DNA of 64,000 nt from Catonia carolina (GCA_035578175.1 JAQMRL010000011.1:879501-943500), one strand, 5' to 3'. Positions 45,722 through 58,010 are shown, counted from the stretch's first letter. The notes: generated from the letters alone by a model not told the origin. Numbers and translations: made by a program.

Positions 45722-46436
45722 AGTATTACTAAGTAAAACGAGTAGTGAGGATGTCTACCATTCCTTCCCCACCGAGTGGAAAATTATGCTTACCAGCACG
45801 CCAGACCCTCTAAATAGCATCTACTTTCCACCTTGCAAATGACATCTTCACTTCCACAGGGTTGTGCAATTAAATTAAGTTGTACAATTAAATTTATTAC
45901 CAAATGTAATGAAAACTTGTACACCACTTGTACAAAATTCCATTGAATACCTATACAAACGCTTTAACGACAAGTCACACGAACACGAGAACCCCCTGGT
46001 GCGTTCACTTTCCTCCGTCCATTTACCTGATAATCCCCCTAGACGCCTTAAAAGACGCTGGAGTAGAGACCTGCTAATTTGATATACAAATTTCATTCTT
46101 GGGGAGGCACCAATGGGGGCCCTACCCCTCTCATGCCTATCATGTCATTTACATTATTATCATAATCATCACATTTGCTTGTTGTAACGTTTTACAGTTG
46201 TAAATAAAGAATTAAAGAGAAAAAAAAAAAAAAAATGTAATGAAAGTAATGGAGATAAGTCTGGACTAGTGTCTTTAACCTCTACCTCTTCTGTTCTTAA
46301 ATTCTTTAGTCATATAATTGGCGGACCATATGATAAGAAACAGAACAATTTTTTGTAGCCCTTGAAGTAGCAGTCGGGTGCAAACAATTTAATACTCCAC
46401 CTGACTGTTATAGGCAAAGTTAGGAGTAAAATAAAT
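45722..46436 (-). repeat. Hr1 copy split by a LINE tail, minus strand
   Basis: The outer parts are 45722-45914 (CTAAGTAAAACGAG to the AATTTATTACC block) and 46236-46436 (TGTAATGAAAGTAATGGAGATAA to ACAGTCAGGTGGAG reversed). In intact copies these meet at the AGTAATGAATTTCATTA block. The 3' stem-loop end is missing. Confidence 0.85.
45905..46245 (+). mobile_element. Jockey-clade LINE 3' end with poly(A), inside Hr1
   Basis: The element 45915-46235 codes in one clean frame for SIEYLYKRFNDKSHEHENPL, LPDNPPRRLKRRWSRDLLI and a stop, the canonical Jockey C-terminus. A 3' UTR of about 140 bp follows, with AATAAAG at about 46203 and a 16-base poly(A) at 46220-46235. TGTAATGAAA is duplicated at 45905-45914 and 46236-46245. 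It is 5'-truncated to 321 bp, and the coding part shows no break, so it is among the younger insertions here. Confidence 0.9.
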
Positions 46437-46690
46437 ATACTAAATAATGTTTTTAATATTTTAAATGGTATTTTTAAATACTTTGGTTCTGAAGTATTTT
46501 TGTTTCAAAAAAAATAATTATTTAATAAATATTCAAGAAAAAAAACTATATGTTTTAAAAAATAAATTTGAATTTTAATAAGGTATCTTAATTTTAAAAG
46601 GTAGCGCCTGAATAAGCTGTTATAATGTTTTATTGAATTAGTTACATTATAATATTTAAGCTATTGTCATAACTACTAAATACTAAAACG

Positions 46691-48054
46691 TAACGGGTGA
46701 TTCAAAAAGAGCGCCGGTTTTTAAACGGCTGGTAAATTTTTGTTTATCGGTTGGCAACATTGTTAGACCTCATTTCTATTTCGGAGAACATTCCGATTGA
46801 CGATTCAGTTGAAGTTTCTCTTGTTCGCAGTGTAGTACTCTCGCAGTCTGTGTCTAACCATGGAGAAGTTTACTATTGCACAACGAGTGTTAATCGTCAA
46901 AACATTTTACCAGAGTGGAGAGAGTTATGCGGCTACTGTCAGGCGACTTCGCGGTACTCTAGGACGTAATGAAGCACCGAATGAATCAACAGTTCGCAGG
47001 CTCATGAAAAAGTTTTTTGAGACGGGTTCAACAGTCGACCTTAAAAGTTGTGGACGTCGTCGTTCTGGCCGAACTGAGCAGAACGTTGCGTTGGTTCGTG
47101 ACAGTGTGGCTGTTAGCCCAGCAAAATCAATACGTCGCCGTTCTCAACAATTGGGTTTACGATGTTCTTCTGTACGGAGAATTCTTCGGTACGATCTCCA
47201 ATATCACCCGTATAAAATTCACTTGACGCAACATTTGAAAGTGGCAGACCACCAGAAGAGACGACAGTTTGTTGACTGGGTATTGAGAAAACGGCAGGAT
47301 GATGACACCTTCACAAACAAAATCATTTTCAGTGATGAGGCGCACTTCCACTTAAACGGTTTTGTTAATAAACAGAACTGCCGTATGTGGGGTTTAGAAA
47401 ACCCTAGCGTGGTTAATGAAAGGGAAATGTATGCACAGCGAGTGACAGTTTGGTGCGGCTTTTGGTCGGGCGGTGTCATCGGCCCTTACTTTTTTGAAAA
47501 TCAAGAAGGACAAGCCGTGACAGTAAATGGAGACCGATACCGTACGATGATTAGGGAGTTTTTGTGGCGTCATTTGGATGGAATGGTCATTGACGAGTTG
47601 TGGTTTCAGCAGGATGGTGCCACCTGTCACGCTGCACGAGAAACAATGTTGTTGCTCCGTGAACGGTTCCAGGATCGCATCATTTCTCGTAATTCCGACC
47701 ATCAATGGCCACCAAGGTCGTGTGACTTGACGCCTTCTGACTTTCATCTTTGGGGTCATCTGAAGTCATTGGTGTATGCCAATAAACCCCGAAACATCAA
47801 TGACTTGAAGGAGGAAATTCGACGGGTTATCGGGCAAATGGAAGTCAAAACTTGTCGTGCAGTAATATCCAATTTCATGGACAGAGTTGATGCGTGCCAG
47901 CGCAGTAGAGGAGGACACATGCATGACATCAGTTTTCATACATGAAATCGGGAGGTAAGATGAACTTGTTGATGTATTTATTTTCAGTTTTTCAATAAAA
48001 TAAATCTCTTAATTTGATATATCAAAACCGGCGCTCTTTTTGAATCACCCTATA
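46691..48054 (+). mobile_element. Apparently complete Tc1/mariner-superfamily transposon
   Basis: The element 46693-48052 (1360 bp) has terminal inverted repeats of about 29 bp: ACGGGTGATTCAAAAAGAGC at the left and, inverted, TAGGGTGATTCAAAAAGAGC at the right, continuing identically through GCCGGTTTT; only the outermost bases differ. TA flanks both ends (46691-46692, 48053-48054). A single uninterrupted transposase frame fills most of it. Near-perfect ends plus an open frame imply a recent arrival, unlike every other element here. Confidence 0.93.
46860..47945 (+). CDS. Tc1/mariner-superfamily DDE/D transposase, 361 aa, intact
   Basis: It would bind the element's inverted repeats in the nucleus and cut and paste it into TA sites. 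Residues about 1-110 are helix-turn-helix DNA-binding sequence of the DUF4817-like kind (TIAQRVLIVKTFYQSGESYA, then STVRRLMKKFFETG, then SIRRRSQQLGL). The catalytic domain follows: first Asp at D159 in IIFSDEAHF, second at D252 in WFQQDGATCHAA, third at D289 in PPRSCDLTPSDFHLWG, with 36 residues between the last two. FVNKQNC and TVWCG blocks are typical of the group, and it ends RGGHMHDISFHT. The ATG at 46860 is chosen because the protein then starts with the family's usual M..FT..QR. No stop, frameshift or lost catalytic residue is seen. Codon use is more GC-rich than the flanks. Long antisense frames at 47157-47759 are shadows. Confidence 0.93.
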   Translation: MEKFTIAQRVLIVKTFYQSGESYAATVRRLRGTLGRNEAPNESTVRRLMKKFFETGSTVDLKSCGRRRSGRTEQNVALVRDSVAVSPAKSIRRRSQQLGLRCSSVRRILRYDLQYHPYKIHLTQHLKVADHQKRRQFVDWVLRKRQDDDTFTNKIIFSDEAHFHLNGFVNKQNCRMWGLENPSVVNEREMYAQRVTVWCGFWSGGVIGPYFFENQEGQAVTVNGDRYRTMIREFLWRHLDGMVIDELWFQQDGATCHAARETMLLLRERFQDRIISRNSDHQWPPRSCDLTPSDFHLWGHLKSLVYANKPRNINDLKEEIRRVIGQMEVKTCRAVISNFMDRVDACQRSRGGHMHDISFHT

Positions 48055-48060
48055 TTTACG

Positions 48061-48205
48061 CGCTTTCCAACTTTCACTGCATGAAACCGCGTTATTTACA
48101 ATATTTCGCATTCGCTGATAACCTTTTTATACTCCGGAATACCGAGTCGGATAAAACGGAACTTCGGTTAAGCAAATGTGTTGAATAAGCAAGATTACAC
48201 TGTAT
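48061..48205. repeat. Repeat F copy 1
   Basis: CTTTCCAACTTTCACTGCAT, TTTACAATATTTCGCA, CTTTTTATACTCCGGAATACCG and GTCGGATA match 48852-48940 in order. The far side ends in TTACACTGTA; reversed (TACAGTGTAATC) this resembles a pogo/Tigger-type terminus, which is only an inference. Confidence 0.6.
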
Positions 48206-48851
48206 TTACAGAAATTTCGTTATTTTTAATATAATATTGTTGATTATTCTCAACGTACTTTTTGTATCCGATTTATATAAAGAAATGATTAATAATAGTA
48301 TTACATAAGATTTATTTAAGTTACTTTGTAAAAAATCAATTCAATGTTCTTTTAGGTAACACTCATTAATAGGATTGATACACAATATTGTCTTAAGTAA
48401 TTAAAAGTGAGTCAGGCATAGCATGTGGTTAGTAACAAATTAATGAAATTCATATAGTAAAAGTAAGAGATGAGATCATTTTTGTAAATACATCATACAT
48501 TTTTTAATAATACAATAACTGACAATGCAAATAAGAAAGCTAAGAGGAGACATGTACATAGACAAACACAGACTATTATATATTTTAAACAAAGAAATTA
48601 AGACTCATGCGTCATCGATATTATCTATCTTAGTCTTCCCAAATGTTAACAAATAAACCTTGGAACACACAAATAACTTTCAAGTTCAAATATCTAACAA
48701 ACACTCATTTTGTTAAATTATACGAAATTATACATCTCATTGAGCCTAAATTTTGTAATAAAAAGTTATTTTGTAAAGTATGTAAAACGCATGTCCGTAT
48801 TAATATTTAGGCTAGTTTTATAACAACCAAAACTAAAATGTATTTATGTTA

Positions 48852-48940
48852 TTTTCCAACCTTCACTTCATTAACATGCGGCATTTACCAAATTCCGCAA
48901 TCATTAAACATTTTTATATTCCGGGGTACCGTGTCGGATA
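48852..48940. repeat. Repeat F copy 2
   Basis: A direct copy of 48061-48153, about 790 bp away, with roughly one base in four changed. Confidence 0.6.
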
Positions 48941-51059
48941 GCCTACTGTGTATAACACCACCGATCCGCCAAAAGCTTCAACAATATTATATATATTCGA
49001 ACCATAGAGAGAGGATTGGCTTACACAATGTAAAATCAAAATGAATCAACTGAAACCTACAAGTAACTTCTCCCTTAGCTAAAACTGTTGTCCATTGTCT
49101 CAATCAATAACACACAGGACTGACGAAACCTAGGCCTACATCTCGACAGACTACTGACGTGGGATAAACAGTACATTTGAAAACCGCAACACAAATTCAA
49201 AACATGCTTTTGTTTTTCTGAAAAATTTATTGGAACGACATTCAAAATTATCTTTAGAGAAAACGCTCTCAGGCAATACAGACTAAAAATACTACTTTTC
49301 GACGTTAAATTTTATATAATTAATGTATTTTTTTTTAAATGTTGGACAATTTCTCATTAAATAGTTTAATTGCTTAATACTAAAGAAATTTTAATACTTG
49401 GGTATATGGACTTCTTAATCACGTTATTCATGTTATTTTGTTTCTATTTATCATCATATTTGGTGGTTATACTTTTGTAGTATAGTTACAGATTAAGAAA
49501 TAAAATTAAAACAAATTTATCTTCTTATTCTATTAACAGATTGTAAATTAACTAAATAAAATAAAACAAAATTTTGAACAATAAAGTTTAGCGGTGATTT
49601 TTGTGAAAAACTGCATTAAAATAGGTCCATTTGATATTATTTACTCTTTCACATTACTGAACACATAAAGTTATTATTAATGTGTATCGAGCACCAAAAT
49701 TAATAAGAAAAATGTTATGCTTGGAGAATAGCAAAAAAGCTATTGTGCTATTTATTCCTACAGAGTTGCAAAAGTAAAATAAAAAACAATTTCAGTAATT
49801 AGGTAAAGTAAATAGGTACATAATATTTAATTATAATTGTTATTATTATTATTCCTTTTGGTTATTAATATTATTACTACAAATGCAATTGTTATAAGTA
49901 ATGTACGTAAATAACATTATGATGTGAAACACTTTAATGTGTTGAATTCGTGTTTACAACTCCCTAAGGAGGACTGAATACGTAAGAAGCTCAACAGCAA
50001 TGAAGGTCCATTAAAATTAATCGGTCAAGTTCTAAGGAACGTCATTGTCACTGCCACTACAATATCTTGTGCTATGTCCTGTTAAATTCAAGACGAACAT
50101 TCTCCGTTAAATGTCTTTTGTCCTGTTGAATCTTGAACCGGCGAGATTCTTAATTGCTTAAGGGGTGGCAATACCATTTATCTCGTCTTCTGGGATTACA
50201 CTTAAATCTATGCTTTGTACATGGTTGGATTCAGTAGTGTCAGGACATTAATCTTGGCTGTTTTCTTCAGAGATACTGGACATAACTACAACAAGAATGA
50301 ATTGAGGTTGTAATTAAATAACTTTAAAAATTTATTCAAAAAAAATTCTTACTAATATAATTTATTTCAATTATTTTCTAGGGAATTTTATTTAATTAAC
50401 TGGAATACAAAGAAATTATAAAAGATTATGACTACAGAACCTCTACTAATAACAGCATCAGAAAACATAAATTAAAACAACTTTGTTTTCCTAATCACGC
50501 AGTAACTATGATTTCTACTTTGTTATAAAGCGAATGATATATATACATCAGGTCGTTGGCTAATTTATTAAAAAAGCTAATTACTACTTCTTCAGAAATA
50601 TAGATGAACACACTTCAAAAATTCTGGATTATGATAAACTTCGGAAGTAGACCTACATAGTTTTACTAAAACATTACTTTAATACAAATTTCAGAAAATA
50701 ATAAGACAAATCACGAACATTGCTTGGTAAATCATTGACAAATACTCAACGACTTACACACTAACACAGCTAAAGAAGATAATATTTCATTGTTCATAGA
50801 ACAGTACCAACAGAGTTTAAACCGTCATATTAATAATTATCTGGCACTTAATTAGCTAAATAATCAAAATTTCAGTCTCAAACACTTAAACCTATTTAAT
50901 GTATTATTTTATGTTAAGATTTTATTTTTATTTTTTGTTGCTTTTATTTAATATCATTCAAATTTTAGATGCTATTTTTTTTGTAATTTCTTTCATTGAA
51001 AATTTAATATCTGTTATTACAATAATTATGAAATTTGATATTTGTTCTAAAACTTGAGT
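48941..51059. other. Unannotated AT-rich stretch
   Basis: No gene recognised. 49960-50290 is less AT-rich and contains two related words GTCCTGTTAAATTCAAGA and GTCCTGTTGAATCTTGAA (about 50077 and 50131). Confidence 0.35.
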
Positions 51060-51420
51060 TACTTGATGAAACTAATCATCACTACAGTCCACGAAGATCC
51101 TTGGCCACGGTCGTTTTAAACGTCTGTGCTAAGCGCTCGGTATTGCCCTAGTGTAGTTTACAAGATGTTTTGTATGAGAGGGTTGTTATGTAACTCAAAT
51201 TTGTCGTGTATCGTCTTGTATAATTAATTCGCGACGTCAGTTACGTATAATATTATAAGTCTTTGTGTAACATTAAGTTTTCGACGTAAAAGGGGCATTG
51301 TGTTATCGCACGTAAAACGTTGTTTTGAATCGATTGTATACGTTTCATGTGTGAAGGTTTAGCAGATTTCCAAGTTGAAGTTCATACGTCCAGATTGGTC
51401 TTATGACGGTCTTAAAAATT
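51060..51420 (-). pseudogene. Jockey-clade LINE C-terminal remnant
   Basis: The minus strand gives IFKTVIRPIWTYELQL, then after a break RIQSIQNNVLRAITQCPFYVEN, MLHKDL, LYVTDVAN, LYKTIHDKFELHNNPLIQNIL and TTLGQYRAL. The order IRPIWTY, IQ..QN.VLR.I, LHKDL, Y...H..F..HNNPL is the Jockey post-RT tail. Stops and frameshifts are frequent. Confidence 0.8.
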
Positions 51421-51924
51421 TAATTTATGTGTAATGTTTAATTTAGAATGTCTATTGAGTAAGAATTTTAGTTGATAGAAACGTGTTTGCAATTTTTATT
51501 ATTCGAATCAGATAGTGGACTTTTGACTCCAGTAATGTTCCTTTTGTTAGGAAAACTTCTTATTGTTCTGATATTCAAAAAACAGATATAAATGTCCTAA
51601 ATTTATTAATTAAAAAAACTGGTAGGACAGATAAATACAGGGTGCAACTGCGGATTACTTCCCTGCGATACGTAAAGGCGCACCATTTCACGGAATTAGG
51701 AAAATCAGTAGTGTAGACTAAATATTCGTGGTAAATATGCCAAACAACTACAAGATCTCTTAAAACACATTAACATACTTTCAATTCAAGACGCAACTTA
51801 AAAACAATTTAATAACAAAAAAAATGCAAAAATCAAGGAAAATCTTTAAAATATTACGGTAATTATCATTGATCAGTAATTTTTTATTGTTTTGACATAT
51901 CAATTTTATGTGGCTATAATGTTA

Positions 51925-52110
51925 ATTTCATTATGCAGTCAGACCCTGTGGTGAATGAATTGAAGATATCATTTTCAGGGTGGAAAGTAAATGCTTTTCA
52001 GAGGGCCTGGCATGCTGATAAGCATAGTTGCCAACTCAGAGAGGAAGGCAAGGTAAACCACCACACTCCTTGTTTCACTTAGCAAAGCCTCTAGTTCTAG
52101 AGATTCATGA
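51925..52110 (+). repeat. Hr1 copy, 5'-truncated
   Basis: It runs from AATTTCATTATGCAG through CATGCTGATAAGCATA to TCATGACCTAAACAACAA. The CAGCC/GGCTG stem region is replaced by TTCTAGAGATT. Confidence 0.85.
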
Positions 52111-53935
52111 CCTAAACAACAAAAATGACGTAAATCTATTTATCTATTTTTTATAAATCTATTACCATCTAATATACAACTTTTCCGTAATTCTCATTGC
52201 ATTGTAAATTTGATTTTTTTTAAATCATTTATAGATATAACTTAAATCTGCCATTACAATGTATAAAATTTTACTGTTTATATTGTTTTTAATACATGTA
52301 TTATTTTCATTCTTGTAATATCGTAATTTAAGAACATAATTATGCTCTGCATGAAAATGTAATTTAAGTTATTATTTTCTTATTATTTTGTCTTATTTCC
52401 TAATACCATTTAATGTTTGTTTATATATCTGTGTAAATATTCATTTTTGTTTTCTTTAATTTTACAACTATCTCAAGTATTCATTATGTATCAATAATAT
52501 ATTTGTATTTAATTTGTAGAGAAGGGTCGCTGGATACTTCTCTACTAATATTATTGTGATTGCATTATTTCATAACTATTTACTTAAAGTTAATTAAAAC
52601 TGATTGTAAATTTGGCTGAATAAAATTTTAAAAAATTAAGTGAATTTTCCTTAAAAATAACGTAAAATAATCGTTGATATGTAAAATCATTTTTACTAAC
52701 AAGAGTGATTTTGATTGAATTACTGGTAGTACAAAATAAAGTGATTCAAGACTTATTATAAAATTTTAGGACGTGTTTTAGCTGATATCAAACTCAAGAC
52801 ATTGACAAAATCATTATATACAATGAAATAAGCTACCGGCTGATAGTTAATACATTTTTCTATAACGGAATTTACAACAAAAAGTGAACGTAAAAGTAGT
52901 AATTACTACAAATAGTTAAATAATTTATTAAGCATGTACAGAACAGGTGATCTGTGACGTACATAACAAAAATAAATAGGAAGACGTGCTGAGTTGAATA
53001 AAAATAATAAGCCAACATTATGGTCATAGGATAACTCAACAGTTCCATTTTAACTTAGATGACCATGACTCACATGAGTCACACACAAACCTAGAAAGAA
53101 TATTCCGCCCGCACAGGTGCCCGACAATGACTCACGTATGTATCGTTACGGTGTTTTGTTATATTGTCACTTGTTCGTTGACTGGCGCCTTACTTTACAG
53201 GTAAACAATTATTTACACAATATCTATAATTTTATGTCGGCAATTCTTTTACAAATAAATATTAAGGAAATATATTTTAACAATTAAAGCGTAGTTATTA
53301 GTCCTCTACTTTTACCTGACCGCACAGTACAACGAAGTTACTTATCCAGAGGCTATCTAATTTATTGACACGCAAACAAACCCACTTAAAAACATATACA
53401 TAAACATATTAAACAAAAGTAATTAACTTATACGAAAACAAAAGAAAACCTTCAAAATTAAATTATTTTAAAATATCACTCAAAACTATATTTTAAATAA
53501 GTTTTATATTGCTTTTATTTATGTATTTTCCTTTACAGTTGACATTGGAATTATACCACATGTATAATTTAATGCTTTGTATATGATTATACCACCTGAA
53601 AAATTCTCAGTACCCAAAAACCCATGTACATAGCGGAAGAAGAAAATATTTCATTAGATGTTATTTATAAAAATTTTAATACAAATTTTTTTTTGAATTT
53701 ATTTTACATTCATCCGTTACAAAGAAGATAATAGCGTTTTTAAAGCGTTTATTACGTTCATTGGTTTCATTATTCGCAAAGGAACTGACCAACATAATTG
53801 ATTTGTATATCTTTGAAATAATTGATTTTAGAATTTTCTTTGCGAATGCAGTTCGGATAAGTATGATAAAAGGAAATATTTTTCTCCTCCTTGTTTGCTG
53901 AAATAAGTAGCGAACTGAGAGCTAAAATTTTCCAG
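52111..53935. other. Unannotated AT-rich stretch
   Basis: No gene or repeat recognised. Confidence 0.35.
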
Positions 53936-53990
53936 ATCCTAGTTGGGAATTGAACCCAAAACCTCGAAAAACGATTGAACTACGATAGAT
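53936..53990 (-). repeat. tRNA-like SINE head, partial
   Basis: The minus-strand word GGGTTCAATTCCCAAC is a good B box. The A-box side is degraded. Confidence 0.5.
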
Positions 53991-54301
53991 GTAATATGAA
54001 ATACAATACTAACACACTAATACATAAGGTACCATAGTAGTTGCGGCAGTAGAAAAGAATCACTGAAATACTAAACTCATCTACTCTTTTACATTGAAAA
54101 CCATAGTTAGGTAATTTTCCACCTCGAACTTAATGTAAATAATTTAAATTATTAAGTTGTAATTCAGAAACCTAATTTTGTATTGTTATGATTTTTATCA
54201 AATAATGTAAAATAACGCGCTACTTTAATGGCGAGTTTACTTATTTTCAACAAACGATAAGATCACTTATATCCTTCAGAAAAAACATAATATGTTTCGA
54301 T

Positions 54302-54353
54302 AATCAGGTTATATTATAAATAATAATATAAACCAAAATAATATAACCTGATT
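54302..54353. repeat. Perfect 16-bp inverted repeat
   Basis: AATCAGGTTATATTAT (54302-54317) and ATAATATAACCTGATT (54338-54353) form a perfect stem with a 20-base loop. It could be a cruciform, the end of a small foldback element, or chance in AT-rich DNA. Confidence 0.7.
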
Positions 54354-54734
54354 TTTAAGGTACAATTTTTTTTTTAATGTAAAACAAAAAATGTTCTTCA
54401 AATTTAATTCAAGATTATCGAAAAGTCCACAACGGACTGTTCGCTCATCCAAACCAACTGATACGGAAACATTCTTCCGTCATTTACAAAACAGACTTTA
54501 ACAGCGATTAAGAAGAAAATGGAACAGAATTCAATTGTTTTAGGAACTGTTATATATTATCATTAATGAATTGATGAATTAGTTAGAAATAAATAAATAA
54601 AAAGTCGGAGACTTGGCGGTGGATGGTGAACTCCATGCAAGTCACTCAAGTTTCATTATTTCACCCGCTATCATACTCATTGGTTATTTAGTTTTTAACA
54701 GTTGTTAGTTTTATTAATAAATTAAAAAACTTCA

Positions 54735-55167
54735 AATAACAGGCAGTTGGAGTGTTAAATTATTTGCACTCAATTCGCTAGTTCCAGGGCTACAAACACT
54801 AGTCCACTTTTTTATCCCATGGTCAGCCAATTATAAATGACAATTAAATATGACCGTGGTCAGCCAATTAAATATGATTGAAATATTTAAAAACAGAGCA
54901 GGTAAAGGTGTAAAAAACCCTAGTCAGAAATCTCCTCTGTGCGTAATGAATTTCATTACACAGCCAGACTCTGTGATGAATGAAGTAAAGGTGTGCTTTG
55001 TAGAGTGGGAAGTAGATTCTTTTAGGAGGGCTTGGCATGCTGATAAGTATAGGCTACTTTTCTACTCTATAAGAAAGGCTAGGTAAACAACCTCACTACT
55101 TGTTTTACTTAGTAAAGCTTCTAGAGGTTCAAACCAGCCCTTCAGCTCATGACCTAAACAACAACAA
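54735..55167 (+). repeat. Hr1 copy, near full length with an internal duplication
   Basis: It runs from ATAACAGGCAGTTGGAG to CTCATGACCTAAACAACAAC. The GTCAGCCAATTA block is doubled near 54818-54870. The family's consensus frame is open here from before ATGAATTTC to about 55086. Confidence 0.85.
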
Positions 55168-56570
55168 ATTTTAGAAAATTGATTCATTATTTAAAACTGT
55201 ACAGTAAAGTAAAATGAGCACACTATTTAACAACCAATAAAGGAATAGCTTGATTTTCTTGAAGTTCCAAAAAAATTAGAAGAACGGGAAATAATTTTGC
55301 ATTAAGAGCAGAGAAGAGACCGGGTAAATAGCTCAGTCGGATTTGAAAGGTTGAGTATAAGATAAAGAGCAACTGTAAATTCAAAGATGTGTATATTAAT
55401 GAAAAAGCAAGACCCCGACTACAAGCCATTTCTCTTTAGAGCCGTTCATTGGTTCTTAAGCCGTATCATTCATTATCACAACGTCCCTTTAATCCCACGG
55501 GAACATATGCAAATTTCATCCTCCCCTAAGTAGGTTTTTAATGCTGGTCTGTCTCCTTGACCGCTGCCGTCTTAACGGAACCCTTTCTAATGAAATTCCG
55601 TCCGTAACTCGTCACTGTTTATCTTAACCACACCACTTCTACTGAAAGGCATAAAGCTTCTAGATAAGGTGACTAGGGATGGCTTTACGGATGTTCCTTA
55701 TAGCCCTTTGGGAGTGGACAGCTAAAATTATGACCGCTACGGTTTATTACTTCTTATGTAAGTCTTACAGAAAAGAAATAAATAACAATTTTTTTGGCTT
55801 CAACTTTATTTTTATTTACAATTGTGCATTTTTTACAGCACAACTAGAAAATGAGATGGAATGAATGAGGAATGACGGGAATGTGAATTTGATCCATTGA
55901 CCGATTTCGGCGTAAACTTTGCAAGGAATGTGGTGCCAATATTTTTCAATGATATGATTTATAAACTATGATGGATGATTTTTTTATATGAAACGATTTT
56001 TGATCTTTTGAAATGGCACAGGCATGACAAGCTACAATTATTAAAAATAAAACATTTAAATGGATGTACTACAATATTTCTAAAAAGTTTTCGGAGATAA
56101 TTTTCATTAATTTTTGGAAAATTTAATTTATTGCAATCTACACTTAGCTTAACATTTCAATATTTTGAAGTTTAATGCTCTTGATTTATTGATTTTTAAG
56201 ATTTTATGAAATCGATCCTTTATTTCTAAAAAAAAATTGAATATCTTTGTGATAAAAAGTTATTCTGTGATAACGAGAGAATTCAACGGACAACAAATTA
56301 TGGTCTAAAATTATATTTGTTCATAATGAATATTACCTACATAATTCCGACCGAAAAAGATTTTTTAATGATATGCCTATACGCATTCCATTCTGAACAA
56401 GAAATCTTCAATTATCTAAAAAAATGCTCTTCTTTTTTAACATGGTGTAGCCTAATTCTTTTGCAATCAATATTTTTAATGTCAGTATAGACTTTAAGCA
56501 AAGATGATAAAAGACTGAATAAGAACATTCTTTGAATCAAAATCTAAACCTCACTCAACAGGATGTCGAA
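55168..56570. other. Unannotated stretch
   Basis: No gene recognised. 55430-55740 is less AT-rich without a readable product. Confidence 0.35.
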
Positions 56571-57138
56571 CCTTTCAGTACCAAAACAATATTTAAAAGT
56601 TTGATCTAAAGCCATTTAATTTGAATAAGGGTGTACAAAAAGTGCCAGCCCTTATTTTGAAAACTTGCAGGCGTAACCCTGCCATTGCCAACCAAAATCT
56701 CGTTATACAAAAAGAAAAATGTTCGGTTAAAAATTAATTTTTATTATGTCCATAAAAAAAGAAATCGTTCTAACAATAAAAATATTCAAAATTGTTATTT
56801 TTTTATTTTATTTAAAGTCGCATCGCCAGCTTGGTCATTAGCAACAACTGTGGGTTTTGGTACCTTAACGGTTGTTTTAACGTGTCAAAATTTTCAGACC
56901 CTAGCCGGAAATCGAACCCGGGATCTATCGCTTTGCAGGGTAGCACGCTAGTCACTACGCCACGGAGGCGGTTTCAAAATACATTATTCCATTAATTTTT
57001 GTTTAAAAGGTTTTTTTTTGTAAATGTTAGGTTATCCGGACGTTGGCACTTTATGCATAACTTATGGACGTCGGGTAAACCGGAATTTGTCACTAAGTAA
57101 AATATATCGATGTCCTGTTTTCCAGACGTAGGTACTGA
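56571..57138. mobile_element. Possible piggyBac-like element, degraded
   Basis: CCTTTCAGTACC (56571-56582) and GGTACTGAAAGGG followed by TTAA (to about 57142) are inverted, and just inside them AAAAGTGCCA and TGGCACTTT are also inverted. The left flank is CGAA instead of TTAA. Terminal plus subterminal symmetry suggests a transposon, but both pairs are short. Confidence 0.4.
56815..56970 (-). repeat. SINE3-like tRNA-derived element, minus strand
   Basis: On the minus strand CCTCCGTGGCGTAGTGACTAG is the A-box region and CCGGGTTCGATTTCCGG the B box. The body has AAAATTTTGACACGTTAAAAC and, at its end, GCTAATGACCAAGC and GCGATGCGACTTTAAATAAA-like words. Confidence 0.8.
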
Positions 57139-58010
57139 AAGGGTTAAAAAACGGAACTTGACTTAGAACTGTGAAAAAATATCTCAAAACATGGAGTAGT
57201 TGAAGGTGAAGTTGGCGATGACCATGATAGAGATGATAATGATTCCGACAATGAAATGACGATGTAGAATTAGTAGAATTAGTAAAATATTAAATTAGTT
57301 AAATGATTAACGAAATCGTAAAAATGTTCTTAATATATTGTAATTTAACGAAATTAAAGTATAGAATTGCTTTACATCGTAGATTTTAAGTGACAAAACT
57401 GTAGTGTTTTTAAAATAAACCTATTTTTTATGAAAATAAGTAATTAGCCCTAATTGTACTGTTGTTATAAATATACTTTTTGTACTCAGTGTACAATTAT
57501 TTATTTTTAATAAAATAATTTTTGTTTTACGTTCATTTCTTTGTATTGCATTTGACATTATCTATTCCATTATTATTGGATCGCTGACAAATAAAAGAAA
57601 TTTCTATTTATTTGACATTAAAAGTTTAAACTCTCTATCGATTTAATTTTATTTACGCTAGTAAGAAACAAAAAAAATAATAAAATTAAAGTAGATCACT
57701 TCAGTGACTCTGTGATTAAAATTTGAAATGCAATAAATTGTAAAATTGTTTTTAAGAATTATAACTACAAAGCCTAATTTTTGAAATATTACTGTTTGCA
57801 ACTGAACCGAAGAGTTAGGTTTCATATAGGAAAATAGGTTTTAATACAATAATATTATACATTTTGATTTTCATGTTTAAGTTCAGTTTCGAATTTCACG
57901 ATAATAAAAGCGATATAACGTTTTACAGCGATTATTAAATTCATACTTTTTAATTTTATGTGATTGATCCGTGTTAGTCGTTAATTCATCCTTAAGTCAA
58001 GGTAGGTATT
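57139..58010. other. Unannotated AT-rich stretch
   Basis: No gene recognised. A short acidic frame (GDDHDRDDNDSDNE, about 57217-57258) is too small to assign. Confidence 0.35.

Noticed and set aside
47157..47759. Antisense frames of 64-121 codons
   Set aside because: They lie opposite the intact transposase and have no motif.
57217..57261. An acidic C-terminus of a pogo-type transposase
   Set aside because: Only about 15 residues of Asp-rich sequence without any catalytic motif nearby.
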